From: Candidatus Heimdallarchaeota archaeon
GTDB taxonomy: Archaea > Asgardarchaeota > Heimdallarchaeia > Heimdallarchaeales > Heimdallarchaeaceae
Length of the DNA stretch: 64,000 bases
Reading direction: 5' to 3'
Assembly (NCBI GenBank): GCA_030603365.1
Contig: JAUVXV010000005.1
Coordinates: 1-64,000 of the forward strand
This document shows, piece by piece, positions 25,401-34,024 of this stretch. The notes under the pieces are model-generated. The model ran no database searches. It was not told where the DNA came from and saw only the letters and a program-made list of their open reading frames with translations. A program made the position numbers and the translations under genes. Positions within the stretch are counted from its first letter, which is position 1. The number at the start of each line of letters is the position of its first letter.

Positions 25401-28215
25401 AAGTCATAACCTCTTCCGGAGTACCTGTTGCAACAACATATCCTCCCATCTCTTCACCTCCCTCTGGTCCTAGGTCTATCAAATGGTCTACTGTTTTAAT
25501 TACATCCAGATTGTGTTCAATAATAATTATCGTATTTTCTTTATCCACTAGTCTATGAAGAACAGCTAAGAGTTTCTTGATATCCTCGAAAGACAATCCA
25601 GTTGTGGGTTCATCAAGGATATAGAGCGTATTTCCTGTAGCTGATTTAGATAATTCTCGTGAAAGTTTTATTCTTTGAGCTTCTCCTCCACTTATAGTGG
25701 TAGATGGTTGTCCAAGTTTGATATAATCTAATCCAACATCGGATAATGTTTGTAGAACCTTGAAGATTTTTGGTTGATTCTCAAAAGTCTTCATTGCTTT
25801 ACTGACAGTCATATTAAGAATATCAGCTATAGAATAATTAGTAAACTTTATCTTCATTGTTTCATCATCAAATCTTCTCCCCTTGCAGATTTCACATTCT
25901 ACTTCTACATCAGGAAGAAAAGACATCTCGATTTTATGGTAACCATGACCTTTGCATGCTTCACATCTTCCTTCCTTAGTGTTGAAAGTGAACCTTGTTT
26001 TAGTATATCCTCTTATCTTAGCTGTAGGTAGCTTGGCAAACAAATCTCTTATAGGATCCAATAGTTTAGTATATGTTGCAGGATTAGACCTAGAACTTCT
26101 TCCAATTGGAGATTGATCAATCACAACAACTTTATCTAAATTGTCTATACCTCCAATTGACTTATACTTACCTATTTTTTTAGTACCATTATGTAACTCA
26201 TTAACAAGTATGGGATAGAGAGTGTCTGAAATCAATGAAGATTTTCCTGAACCTGAAACTCCAGTTATTCCAATGAATGTGCGTAATGGGAACTTCACAT
26301 CAATTTCCTTAAGATTATTATGGGTAGCACCCTTAAGTTCTAAGTAAGATTTACCTGTTCTTCTTTTCTTAGGAATAGATATTGTTTCTTGACCGAGAAG
26401 ATACCTTGCGGTAATAGATTTCTTTGCATCTTCTAAAGTAAGCTGTTTAGGATCTTTAGAAAATAGTACTTCTCCTCCCTTCTCCCCAGCATATGGTCCT
26501 AAATCTAGTAAAATATCTGCGTTTCTAAGTGTATCTTCATCATGCTCAACAACAATCACACTATTACGACCATCACGTAATCGAATTAGTGAGCTTAGCA
26601 ATTTTTCATTATCTCTGTTTGCTAAACCTATACTGGGCTCATCAAGTATATAATTAACTCCTTGAAGTTTTGAACCAATTTGAGTTGCTAATCTTGTTCT
26701 TTGAGCCTCTCCTCCACTCAATTCGTTAGCTGTTCGATCTAAAGTAATGTAATGAAGACCTACTTCTATAAGGAAGGAAAGTCTGTTCTTAATTTCTTTT
26801 ACTAAAGTTTCTGCAATTATCTTATCTTCATTTTCTAATTTAACACTTTCAAAAAACTCCAAACACCTGTCAATAGGCATTTGATTAATTTCCGCAATAT
26901 TCTTACCATTAAACAGAACTGAAAGACTTTCTGGTTTTAGTCTGTCTCCTTTACAATCGGGACATGTTTCTAGATCCATGAATTTTTCAAGAAGCTCTTT
27001 TCTGGATTTCGATGTTACTCTGTAATAAGCTTCCATTGTATTTGGAATTAGACCTTTCCATCTTGTCAGATATTCTCCTCGACCTTTCCATGTTGTATCT
27101 TCATTCCCCCATTCCCATTGAACTTTGTACTCTTTGTTACCTGCTCCATAAAGAAGAACATTCAGCTGCACCTCTGTTAAATCCACTAATGGTGTATCTG
27201 TATCAAACCCATGCTCATTGATGATGGAATTTATACCCTTCATTCCAATACCGCTATAGGTAATGTAGTTACCACTGGATGTAGTTGTAGCTATAGCTCC
27301 TTGTTTGATAGAGAGCTTCTTGTTAACAAATTTTTCTGGAACTATCTGAGGATTCTTTCCTATTCCCTTACATCTTTGACATGCTCCTACTGGAGTATTA
27401 TATGAGAAGTCTCTCGGATTGAACTCATTGATAGCTACCCCACATTGAGGACAGACTAATTTTGTTGAGAATATTCTTGCTTTATCTTCTCCATTTATTC
27501 TAAGTTTACCATTTGATAACTCAAGAGCTAAGTTTACACTGTCTCTTATACTAGGTTCATTCCTTCTCTCACATTTGTTTCTATCAACGATAATATCGAT
27601 GTCATGTGCCACATACCTTTCCAGAGCTACTTCTTCATCGTCAAGGTTTACCTCTTTTCCATCAATAATTAGACGATTATAACCATCTTCTTTCCATTGT
27701 ACAAGCTCTTTTCTATATTCACCCTTACGTTTCTCAAAAATTGGAGCTACAATCTTTATCCTTTGTCCTTCAAAAGAGGCAAAGATCTGCTCAATAATTT
27801 GTTCAGATGGTTGAGCTTCAATTACAACTTTACAAGCTGGACAATGAGGGATACCAATTCTAGCGAAAAGAACCCTCATATAATCATAAATTTCTGTTAA
27901 TGTTCCTACTGTACTCCTTGGGTTCCTTGAGATTGTTTTTTGATCTATTGATATAGTGGGTCTGAGTCCATCAATATGCTCCACATCAGGTCTATCAAAA
28001 TTACCAATAAACTGACGAGCATAAGCTGAAAGAGTTTCCATATATCTTCGTTGTGCTTCCATAAAGATAGTATTGAATGCTAGAGAACTTTTACCACTTC
28101 CAGAGATACCACTAATAACTACTAATTTATCATGTGGAATCTCAACTGAAATATTCCTGAGATTGTTCTCGTTTGCACCTTCTACCTTTATAGAATCCTT
28201 GCCCACAACAGCCAC
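22453..28215 (-). CDS. uvrA: Tandem-fused UvrA (two complete UvrA units in one chain)
   Basis: 1920 residues, twice the usual 940. UvrA detects bulky DNA lesions and loads UvrB. Unit 1 (about 1-960) has Walker A motifs GISGSGKSS (about 37) and GVSGSGKSS (about 652), signatures LSGGEAQRTRL and ISGGEAQRIKL, and zinc modules CPQC...CQRC (about 253-281) and CEAC...CEIC. Unit 2 (about 970-1920) has Walker A GPSGSGKSS (about 1004) and GVSGAGKSS (about 1618). In unit 2, the first signature is LSNGEAQRIRL (Gly to Asn), the second ISGGEAERLKI, and the first zinc module reads CIDH...CSTC instead of CxxC...CxxC. The start is GTG at 28215, immediately after an in-frame TAG. Fused tandem UvrA is known in Chlamydia, so the architecture has precedent. 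No uvrB or uvrC in the window. Confidence 0.93.
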   Translation of the reverse strand: MAVVGKDSIKVEGANENNLRNISVEIPHDKLVVISGISGSGKSSLAFNTIFMEAQRRYMETLSAYARQFIGNFDRPDVEHIDGLRPTISIDQKTISRNPRSTVGTLTEIYDYMRVLFARIGIPHCPACKVVIEAQPSEQIIEQIFASFEGQRIKIVAPIFEKRKGEYRKELVQWKEDGYNRLIIDGKEVNLDDEEVALERYVAHDIDIIVDRNKCERRNEPSIRDSVNLALELSNGKLRINGEDKARIFSTKLVCPQCGVAINEFNPRDFSYNTPVGACQRCKGIGKNPQIVPEKFVNKKLSIKQGAIATTTSSGNYITYSGIGMKGINSIINEHGFDTDTPLVDLTEVQLNVLLYGAGNKEYKVQWEWGNEDTTWKGRGEYLTRWKGLIPNTMEAYYRVTSKSRKELLEKFMDLETCPDCKGDRLKPESLSVLFNGKNIAEINQMPIDRCLEFFESVKLENEDKIIAETLVKEIKNRLSFLIEVGLHYITLDRTANELSGGEAQRTRLATQIGSKLQGVNYILDEPSIGLANRDNEKLLSSLIRLRDGRNSVIVVEHDEDTLRNADILLDLGPYAGEKGGEVLFSKDPKQLTLEDAKKSITARYLLGQETISIPKKRRTGKSYLELKGATHNNLKEIDVKFPLRTFIGITGVSGSGKSSLISDTLYPILVNELHNGTKKIGKYKSIGGIDNLDKVVVIDQSPIGRSSRSNPATYTKLLDPIRDLFAKLPTAKIRGYTKTRFTFNTKEGRCEACKGHGYHKIEMSFLPDVEVECEICKGRRFDDETMKIKFTNYSIADILNMTVSKAMKTFENQPKIFKVLQTLSDVGLDYIKLGQPSTTISGGEAQRIKLSRELSKSATGNTLYILDEPTTGLSFEDIKKLLAVLHRLVDKENTIIIIEHNLDVIKTVDHLIDLGPEGGEEMGGYVVATGTPEEVMTCEESYTGQALKKVFLKDYKHEKIAPSSYFDEELDPSKFLYVRGASKNNLKNIDLDIPKEKLVVITGPSGSGKSSLAIDTLFAEGQRRFVESLSSYARQFLVRAERGDVDDIIGLTPSIAIDQHSISKNPRSTVATTTEVYDYLRLLYAKIGIPHCPKCGIVVTTRTVGELTKLVQKEFSEQDIIAASSLSNGETIDVQKAIKELVKEGYSRALIDDKEYHLDEVINKRKARSLSAIIDRMKVSKENVSRLSEAIEIAVKLGKGRVEIHNNGIKKTYSIYAECIDHDYEAQEEMHPRSFSFNHYSGACSTCTGLGAIRKLDMRKIVSDWDKSIIEGAIGPYSVQRMTNPNSWRRSMLKSIGEHYNFTLETPMKDLTPQQLEALFYGSKGEIIKLRIQRERERSSSEFTKTAEWEGLIPRWEKWLSDPTDSKWGTEYKQKYNKYFTEYKCPDCGGHKLKPEILSITVGDKSIYELSTVAVDDFLVFLEGLKLNKRDQKIAERITAELTKRAQYLVDVGLSYLTLNRRSSTLSNGEAQRIRLASQIGSGLVGVTYVLDEPTIGLHPRDINNLLTTLKKLRDNSNHVIIVEHDDIIIRESDHLIELGPLGGDSGGEIVVEGPTQEVLKNSDSLTARYLSKEHRILTPSDRRNFETSIKIKGATQNNLKNIDAEFGIGTITAVTGVSGAGKSSLVIEILQKALEREISGKKLEVGKHKKISGFEDLAKVVVVDQSTLSKSRRSNPGTYLGVFDEIRKFYANLPESKARGFNSGHFSYNTSYGQCRECRGLGEKRIELLFLSDVWLKCPLCKGKRYKKQVLASRYKKKNISDILEMTIEDAAEFFKQINKIHQPLKLATEVGLGYLKMGQPTTMISGGEAERLKISRELAKQKHSNNIFILDEPSQGLHYYDIEKLIIVLQKLAYEKNTIVLIDHNMELVKIADRIIDLGPEGGSRFGGNLVATGTPEEIVEKKQGYTWEYLKSAMLM

Positions 28216-28318
28216 CTAAAACTATGCAGAGTTTGTTAATCCATGGTCGATTTTTCAATATATAAAGATGGAGATTTACTGAAAACAATTAATCATCTTA
28301 CACTCAAAAACATAAAAA

Positions 28319-28328
28319 TTTTATAAAT
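28319..28328 (+). promoter_or_regulatory. TATA box of the MFS carrier gene
   Basis: TTTTATAAAT centred 26 nt before the ATG at 28349. It excludes the in-frame GTG at 28331 as the start, because transcription would begin downstream of it. Confidence 0.6.
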
Positions 28329-28348
28329 TAGTGAATTACTGTTTTCGT

Positions 28349-29614
28349 ATGAATTCTGCAGCAACTACAGGTTACAAAGTATATAGTTATCGTTGGATTG
28401 TGTTGCTTTTATTTGGTTTAGTGACTCTGATCAATCAGATTATTTGGATAACGTTTGCAGCTATCACTCCAAAAGCAATGGATTTCTATGGTAAAACAAC
28501 AACTACACCAATATTCATGTTATCATTGGTGTTTATGATTGTATATATCCCTATGAATATTCCTGCCGCATTAGCTCTTGATAAACTAGGCTTGAAATGG
28601 GGTACAGGAATAGGTGTTGTACTTACTGGTGTTTTTGGGATTTTACGAGCTGTTTCTACTCAGTATCATTGGGTTTTAGTTTTCCAAATTGGTTGTGCTA
28701 TAGGACAACCCTTCTTACTCAATTCTTTCACAAAAGTGTCTTCAAATTGGTTTGGTGCAGATGAAAAAGCGCTTGCAACAAGTTTAGGGACAATGTTTGT
28801 GTTACTGGGAATATTACTTGGAATGTTTATTACTCCATTTCTCGTACCTGGTCAAGATTTAACTTCGATGCTCTATATTTATGGTGGAATTGCCCTCGTT
28901 TTTATGGTAGTATATTTGATATTCATAAAAGATAAACCTCCAACACCTGCTAATGCTTACAGTGATGAATCCAAAGTTTTCGAGACCAAGGGAACCTTTG
29001 ATCTATTCAAACATAGAGACTTTAATATCTTGTTAGTATTATTCCTATTCGGAGCAGGTACTTTCAACGCAATATCCACAGTTATGGCGGATTTATTTAA
29101 TTCAATATTTGATAAAACTCTAGGTCCTTTAGTTGCAGATGATCTTTATGGTATCCTAGGAGGGATTATGATAATCGGAGGTATAGCTGGCGCAATTATA
29201 CTTTCAACGCTTTCAGATAAATATCGGAAGAGAAAGATCTTCCTAATTATCAATGCTATCTCAGGAGCTGTTTTAACGCTACTATTCTTCATTATTGAGA
29301 AGTATGTCGCTGACTTTGTAACAAAATATATAGCTCTTTGTATAATAGGATTCTTCTTTGGTTTTCTATTGTTATCTGCTTTACCTGTAGGGTTGACTTT
29401 TGCAGCGGAAATAACTCATCCAATGCCAGAAGAAACATCAAATGGTTGGTTAATGTGGGTAGGACAGTTAGGAGGAATTGCTCTTATTATGATTGTTATG
29501 TATGGTATGGACAATGATGTATTCAACTTCATTATTTATGCAGTAATATTAGCTATAGCAGCAGTTTTCTCATTCGGAATGAAAGATTTGGATGCATACG
29601 AATTAAAACAATAA
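28349..29614 (+). CDS. Major facilitator superfamily carrier, FLVCR-like
   Basis: 421 residues with about 12 membrane helices. YRWIVLLLFGLVTLINQIIW, LVFMIVYIPMNIPAALALDK, GILRAVSTQYHW, GQPFLLNSFTKVSSNWFGA and DEKALATSLGTMFVLLGILLG closely follow the helix-by-helix pattern of the eukaryotic FLVCR/MFSD7 group (haem, choline or ethanolamine transport). The central cytoplasmic loop is followed by a second half with DKYRKRK. The substrate here is unknown. It is a single-gene unit, leaderless from the TATA box at 28319; T-rich tracts at 29620-29650 follow the stop codon and probably end the transcript. Confidence 0.8.
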   Translation: MNSAATTGYKVYSYRWIVLLLFGLVTLINQIIWITFAAITPKAMDFYGKTTTTPIFMLSLVFMIVYIPMNIPAALALDKLGLKWGTGIGVVLTGVFGILRAVSTQYHWVLVFQIGCAIGQPFLLNSFTKVSSNWFGADEKALATSLGTMFVLLGILLGMFITPFLVPGQDLTSMLYIYGGIALVFMVVYLIFIKDKPPTPANAYSDESKVFETKGTFDLFKHRDFNILLVLFLFGAGTFNAISTVMADLFNSIFDKTLGPLVADDLYGILGGIMIIGGIAGAIILSTLSDKYRKRKIFLIINAISGAVLTLLFFIIEKYVADFVTKYIALCIIGFFFGFLLLSALPVGLTFAAEITHPMPEETSNGWLMWVGQLGGIALIMIVMYGMDNDVFNFIIYAVILAIAAVFSFGMKDLDAYELKQ

Positions 29615-29619
29615 TCATC

Positions 29620-29651
29620 TCCCTCTTTTTTCTTTTTCTTTTACTTTTTTG
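29620..29651 (+). terminator. T-rich transcription end after the MFS gene
   Basis: Four runs of T (6, 5, 4 and 6 nt) within 32 nt, directly after the stop codon and before the pirin promoter. This is the typical archaeal oligo-T termination signal; no hairpin is present. Confidence 0.45.
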
Positions 29652-29714
29652 GTATAAGTTAATCGTTTTAAGCGAAAAACCTTTTATTGAATTTGAGTAT
29701 AGGTACTGATTCCA

Positions 29715-30569
29715 ATGTCAGAAGTAAGAAAAATATATAGTGTTCAAAAAAGTAGTGCTACAATGGAAGGAGCAGGAGTGAGGTTGAAACGAGCTTTTGG
29801 TCAAGCTCATCCAAAACTAGACCCATTTCTACTTCTAGATGATTTTGGATCTGATAATCCTGATGATTATCTAGCTGGATTTCCATGGCACCCTCATAGA
29901 GGAATTGAAACCATAACTTACATGCTTCAAGGAGAGGTTCTACATGAAGATAGTCTTGGTAATTCTGGAACCATTCAATCAGGTGATGTTCAATGGATGA
30001 CAGCTGGGAGTGGAATTGTTCACCAAGAGCTTCCAGCTCGATTTGAAGGTTTAATGTCTGGTTTTCAACTTTGGGCAAATCTACCTGCTTCTCATAAAAT
30101 GATGGATCCTCGTTATAGAGATGTGAAAAAAGCAGAAATTCCAGTAGTGACTACTGATGATTTTGTAGAAATGAAGATTATCTGTGGTGAAGTGAAAGGA
30201 GTAAAAGGTCCCGTTCAAGATGTTGTGACAGAACCAGAGTATCTAGATATAACAATGAACCATCATTCAACATTTAACCATCCCATAAAACGTGGTCACA
30301 ATGCTTTTACATATATTCTTGAGGGGGAAGGTTATTTTGACTTGAAGAAAAAACAGAAAATTAACAAGAAAAATCTGGTGATTTTTGAAGATGGTGATGA
30401 AATTCAAATAACAACAGAAGATAGTAAATTACGCTTCTTACTAATATCAGGAAAACCCATAAATGAACCTGTAGCTTGGTCTGGACCAATCGTGATGAAC
30501 ACTCAAGAAGAGATTAAGGTAGCTTTCGAAGAGTATAGAGATGGGACTTTTATAAAAAATCAACAGTGA
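29715..30569 (+). CDS. Pirin-family bicupin protein
   Basis: 284 residues. FLLLDDFGSDNP, PWHPHRGIETITYMLQGEV, GSGIVHQELP and GFQLWANLPA are the pirin N-terminal cupin blocks, with the metal ligands His-x-His (HPHRG) and His-x-Glu (HQE). The C-terminal cupin ends SGKPINEPVAWSGPIVMNT, another pirin signature. Members include quercetin 2,3-dioxygenases and redox-sensing regulators; the exact activity is unknown. Its stop codon lies 5 nt from that of the convergent acetyltransferase gene. Confidence 0.9.
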   Translation: MSEVRKIYSVQKSSATMEGAGVRLKRAFGQAHPKLDPFLLLDDFGSDNPDDYLAGFPWHPHRGIETITYMLQGEVLHEDSLGNSGTIQSGDVQWMTAGSGIVHQELPARFEGLMSGFQLWANLPASHKMMDPRYRDVKKAEIPVVTTDDFVEMKIICGEVKGVKGPVQDVVTEPEYLDITMNHHSTFNHPIKRGHNAFTYILEGEGYFDLKKKQKINKKNLVIFEDGDEIQITTEDSKLRFLLISGKPINEPVAWSGPIVMNTQEEIKVAFEEYRDGTFIKNQQ

Positions 30570-30574
30570 TGAAT

Positions 30575-31147
30575 CTAAATGGGATATTTTTCCCTAAACT
30601 CATCCTCTAAGATGTCCATGATTAGATCATCTACATATCTACCTGCAATAAAGGAAGCTTTTCTTCTAACTCCAACTTCTTTGAAACCTAGTTTTTCATA
30701 AACATGTCTTCCAGATTCTAAAAACTCATACACATGAAGTTCTATTCTATGAAGATTCAAAACATTGAAACCTATTTTCAGAAAACACTTCACTGCATCT
30801 GTTCCAAATCCTTTTCCATGATTTTCTAAGTTGTAAATAGCTACACTCATAGAAGCGCTTCTGTTAATATTATTAACTTTCCTTAATGCTCCTACACCTA
30901 GAAATTCTTCAGTATCCTTCTCAATTACAGCAAAGGAATAAGATTCTTGCTTCTTCATTTCTTCATGAGTTTTTTTAATCCACTCTTCTCTTTCAGTTCT
31001 AGAATGAGGTATATATCTTCCCATTCCAATTCTCATCTCATATGTGTTCCAGTGTTCCATAATTGCATCTAAATCAGATAATTCTATAGATCTTAGAATG
31101 ACTTTACTACCTATGAAAGGAGATTCTTTGTTTATTTCAGAAGACAT
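30575..31147 (-). CDS. GNAT acetyltransferase, RimJ/RimL type
   Basis: 190 residues. SKVILRSIELSDLDAIMEHW is the usual N-terminus; NLENHGKGFGTDAVKCFLKIGF contains the acetyl-CoA-binding Q/RxxGxG/A-type loop (GKGFGTDA), followed by LNLHRIELHVYEFLESGRHVYEKLGFKEVGVRRKA, the standard end of RimJ-like enzymes. It acetylates the N-terminus of a protein or a small amine; the target is unknown. It is a single gene, convergent with pirin. Confidence 0.85.
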   Translation of the reverse strand: MSSEINKESPFIGSKVILRSIELSDLDAIMEHWNTYEMRIGMGRYIPHSRTEREEWIKKTHEEMKKQESYSFAVIEKDTEEFLGVGALRKVNNINRSASMSVAIYNLENHGKGFGTDAVKCFLKIGFNVLNLHRIELHVYEFLESGRHVYEKLGFKEVGVRRKASFIAGRYVDDLIMDILEDEFREKYPI

Positions 31148-31220
31148 TAAAATAAAATCTGTAAGGAGTTAATATTAATTGTTATTAAGTAAAAAAAAGA
31201 AAAAGAATAAAAAAGAAAAA

Positions 31221-32246
31221 CTATTTCCTTTTGTTTCTGTAAAGAACTAAACCAAGTACCATCAATGCACCAACACTGATAAAGACTAATTCTATTGAAC
31301 CACTTTCTAGAACTTCGTCATCAACACCTACAGAAGGATCATAGATTACCTCTTCATCAAAGTGTTCAAAACTTAAGTAGGTTTGTAGAGTTCCATCTCC
31401 AAGTGAAGAATATGATGCATTTACTGTTCCATACTCATATGCACTAGCAATTTTGTATTTTGCTTGATTTGCGTATGCAAAGTAGCCTTCAACACCTTCA
31501 CCTGATATTTGGTACATTTGTTTTACTTCATCTTTGTTTTGAACCTTAGTTTCAAAACCAGTTGAGTTGGTAATTGTATCACAGGCGTTTCCATTGGTAT
31601 CATTTAACTGGTAAGTATTCTTAAGTGGGGAAATGTCAAATCTTAATGCAAGATTAGTATCATTCCTTTGCCAGGTCCAATTTCGAATAACGATATCGAA
31701 TTTTAATTCAGTTTTACCAACAACTGTATAACCTTCTGTTGTATTGTCATCCAAATACATGTGTGCATTTATTTCCATTTCAAGGTCGGCATAGAATGGA
31801 TCCATTATCATATCTGATGTGAAATTAAAATGAATTGCTGAAACTTCTTCTGTTCCTTCAGTATACTCTACATCAAAACCTCCAAACACCCATCTTATAC
31901 TAGATAAAGCTAATATGTTAGAATGGGAAGGCATTGGTGGATATGGTTCATCCATCCAGATTGCTGTTTCATTATATTGGAAAGCACCGTCTTCATTAAA
32001 ATCAAGATATTCAATGAGTGATTTGAGCATCACATTGTATTCAAAACCACTATCAGATTCAATGTATTGGAATTTAGGAACCATTCCTCCAGCGTTAACA
32101 TTGATAGTAATTGTATCATAGGTGATTGATACTTGTTTATTCTGTTCTTGATAACCAAGCACTTTAGCATCTGCTGAAACTTGTGTTAGAGTAAGCAACA
32201 TCAGGACCATCATGCTCAAGCTTAAAATTTTTGCTTTGTTGTTCAT
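31221..32246 (-). CDS. Secreted, C-terminally anchored protein of unknown function
   Basis: 341 residues with a signal peptide (KILSLSMMVLMLLTLTQVSADA) and a C-terminal helix followed by YRNKRK. The extracellular part is predicted to be mainly beta strands, with many Asn-x-Ser/Thr sites. The opening segment IDTITINVNAGGMVPKFQYI-like region and an acidic DFNEDGAFQYNETAIW element (EF-hand-like DxNxDG) suggest calcium binding in one loop. The family is not recognised. It is divergent from the HTH-membrane regulator gene, 138 nt apart. Confidence 0.75.
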   Translation of the reverse strand: MNNKAKILSLSMMVLMLLTLTQVSADAKVLGYQEQNKQVSITYDTITINVNAGGMVPKFQYIESDSGFEYNVMLKSLIEYLDFNEDGAFQYNETAIWMDEPYPPMPSHSNILALSSIRWVFGGFDVEYTEGTEEVSAIHFNFTSDMIMDPFYADLEMEINAHMYLDDNTTEGYTVVGKTELKFDIVIRNWTWQRNDTNLALRFDISPLKNTYQLNDTNGNACDTITNSTGFETKVQNKDEVKQMYQISGEGVEGYFAYANQAKYKIASAYEYGTVNASYSSLGDGTLQTYLSFEHFDEEVIYDPSVGVDDEVLESGSIELVFISVGALMVLGLVLYRNKRK

Positions 32247-32347
32247 TTTTACACCAAGTTGTTGTTGTAATTGTTTTTTGAATACCTTCTTATTTAACTC
32301 TATAAAGATTCTAACTTTAGAAAACTAAAGTGTGGATGAAGTAAAAC

Positions 32348-32359
32348 AAATATATAATA
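32348..32359 (+). promoter_or_regulatory. TATA box of the HTH-membrane protein gene
   Basis: AAATATATAATA lies about 30 nt before the ATG at 32385. This start is therefore preferred to the in-frame TTG at 32376. Confidence 0.55.
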
Positions 32360-32384
32360 GTAATAAAAAACTACTTTGCTGTCA

Positions 32385-33227
32385 ATGACTGAGAACGATC
32401 AATCTTATGCTGAGTTGAAAATATTCTCTAATAATATTAGAAGGGAGCTAATTAGGGTTATTGGAGAATCTGGATCACAATCTTTCAGCTCTATAAAGGA
32501 TGAATTAAATCTAACAGATGGTCGTTTATACTTTCACCTTAAGAAAATCGAATTATACATAGAAAAAGATAGTCAGAATTTCTATAGATTGAATGATGAA
32601 GGGAAAAGAATTTCCTATTTACTATTTCATGAAAAAGACTCTTTATTCACAGATAAAATAAAAGAAGAAGAGGAAGATAAATCCATTAGTTTCATAGATA
32701 GGATAGCTCCTTCAGGAATTTTCTACTATTTCTTAGGAACAAAAACCAGAAGTTTAATTGAACTTAACATAATCCTGATAGTCATTTGTTGGCTTTTTGG
32801 TTTAACAGAATCATATGGTCTTCTTACAAATAGTTTTAGACTAGAATCATTCTTTGGTGGAGGGGCATTAACCAATGCCTTATTCTCAATAGTTCACTGG
32901 TATCTATACATCGGAATAATAGTTTTAATTCTCGTGATTTTGAAAGCCAAATTTGATTTTCTTGATTTAAGTATAGGTGTAATCATAGGCTCTATTCCTT
33001 ATCTATTGTTTTTGATACCTGTAGGGATTATGTTTCTAGTTGGAACAGTTATCCCTGATTGGGGACTAATACTCTTAAGAATAGTTTACGTCTTGTGTAA
33101 GATCTGGTCAACCATTCTTATCGCTCAAGCAATAACTATAGTCTCTAAACGTAAAAGTCATGAATCATTCATTATAGCTTCAATCTTAATATTCCTCGAT
33201 TACATCTACTTATTTGTACAAATATGA
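32385..33227 (+). CDS. Winged-helix DNA-binding protein fused to a multi-pass membrane domain
   Basis: 280 residues. Residues about 10-80 (IFSNNIRRELIRVIGESGSQ, SFSSIKDELNLTDGRLYFHL, KIELYIEKDSQNFYRLNDEG) form an ArsR/MarR-like winged helix with the usual 'GxLxxHLKkLe' recognition helix pattern. After an acidic linker (KEEEEDKS), about five membrane helices follow (residues 120-280). It is thus a membrane-tethered transcription regulator that may sense something in the membrane. It is divergent from the secreted protein gene at 31221-32246, which could be a target, and is followed 66 nt later by the DUF4382-like gene on the same strand. Confidence 0.75.
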   Translation: MTENDQSYAELKIFSNNIRRELIRVIGESGSQSFSSIKDELNLTDGRLYFHLKKIELYIEKDSQNFYRLNDEGKRISYLLFHEKDSLFTDKIKEEEEDKSISFIDRIAPSGIFYYFLGTKTRSLIELNIILIVICWLFGLTESYGLLTNSFRLESFFGGGALTNALFSIVHWYLYIGIIVLILVILKAKFDFLDLSIGVIIGSIPYLLFLIPVGIMFLVGTVIPDWGLILLRIVYVLCKIWSTILIAQAITIVSKRKSHESFIIASILIFLDYIYLFVQI

Positions 33228-33293
33228 ACAAGTGAAATCCTAACTTCAGTAAACTAAATAAAAACGATAATAAAAAAGAATGAGAAATATAAT

Positions 33294-33962
33294 ATGGAAA
33301 GTGTGGAAATGGATAAACGGAATAAACTCAGTATAGTGTTAATCTCTTTCATATTAATCGGGGGATCTATTGCAATACCAATATTAGTCCGAGATTATGA
33401 GACAATAATAAACGATTTTATCAATTCTCCTATCTTTCCACCTCCTATATCTGAATTAGGTACATTAAACCTATATTATACCAGTGATTTCTCTGAAGAG
33501 AACCTTACTTTAATAGAACCTCTTGGGATAATTCTCAATGCAGATAATGACACAGAAACAATTTTGAGAATATGGATAAGTATTACTGAAATCACTTTAC
33601 TTGGTAAGAAAGCTGGCAACTCTCTATTTTTCACCAGTGACGATGTATTTGATGTTCTAGATGCTCTAAACGACACACAACTCCTCAAAACTGGAAATAT
33701 AACAGCTGCTGAATATGCTGGGATACAATTACATTTCAACACAACAATTTTAATTCAAACTGATGTAGATTTCTACACTTTTGAAATTCAAGGGAACAAT
33801 ATAATTGCACTCCCATTCAATATGTTCAATCAAGTTAATAGTACAACTGATTTAAACATTGTAAATGAAACTATAAATGATGTTCTTCTTGATTTCAATA
33901 TAGAAGTGTTATGGCAAAACAGTACTGCAAGAATCATAACAAAGGCTTATGTTCTAGAGTAG
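33294..33962 (+). CDS. Membrane-anchored extracellular protein, DUF4382-like
   Basis: 222 residues with an N-terminal hydrophobic anchor (about residues 12-31, LSIVLISFILIGGSIAIPIL), the rest outside. ILRIWISITEITLLGKKAGN, VFDVLDALNDTQLLKTGNIT and AAEYAGIQLHFNT match in order the features of DUF4382 domains (a beta-sandwich with 'vei/dLl.l/aG.Y..irl' elements). The similarity is moderate, so this is a tentative family call. An internal ATG at 33309 is an alternative start that leaves the anchor intact. It probably shares a promoter region with the preceding regulator gene. Confidence 0.5.
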   Translation: MESVEMDKRNKLSIVLISFILIGGSIAIPILVRDYETIINDFINSPIFPPPISELGTLNLYYTSDFSEENLTLIEPLGIILNADNDTETILRIWISITEITLLGKKAGNSLFFTSDDVFDVLDALNDTQLLKTGNITAAEYAGIQLHFNTTILIQTDVDFYTFEIQGNNIIALPFNMFNQVNSTTDLNIVNETINDVLLDFNIEVLWQNSTARIITKAYVLE

Positions 33963-33994
33963 TTTAATACCAGTTCAAAGAGTTAGCAAAAAAA

Positions 33995-34003
33995 CTATAT
34001 AAG
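33995..34003 (+). promoter_or_regulatory. TATA box of the LigB-like gene
   Basis: CTATATAAG centred 26 nt before the ATG at 34025, giving a leaderless transcript. Confidence 0.6.
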
Positions 34004-34024
34004 CCCTCTTTATTTTCAACACCT

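Noticed and set aside
22453..28215. Two separate uvrA genes with a missed stop
   Set aside because: The frame is continuous through the linker, with no stop or ribosome site near the expected second start; a single fused gene is the simpler reading.
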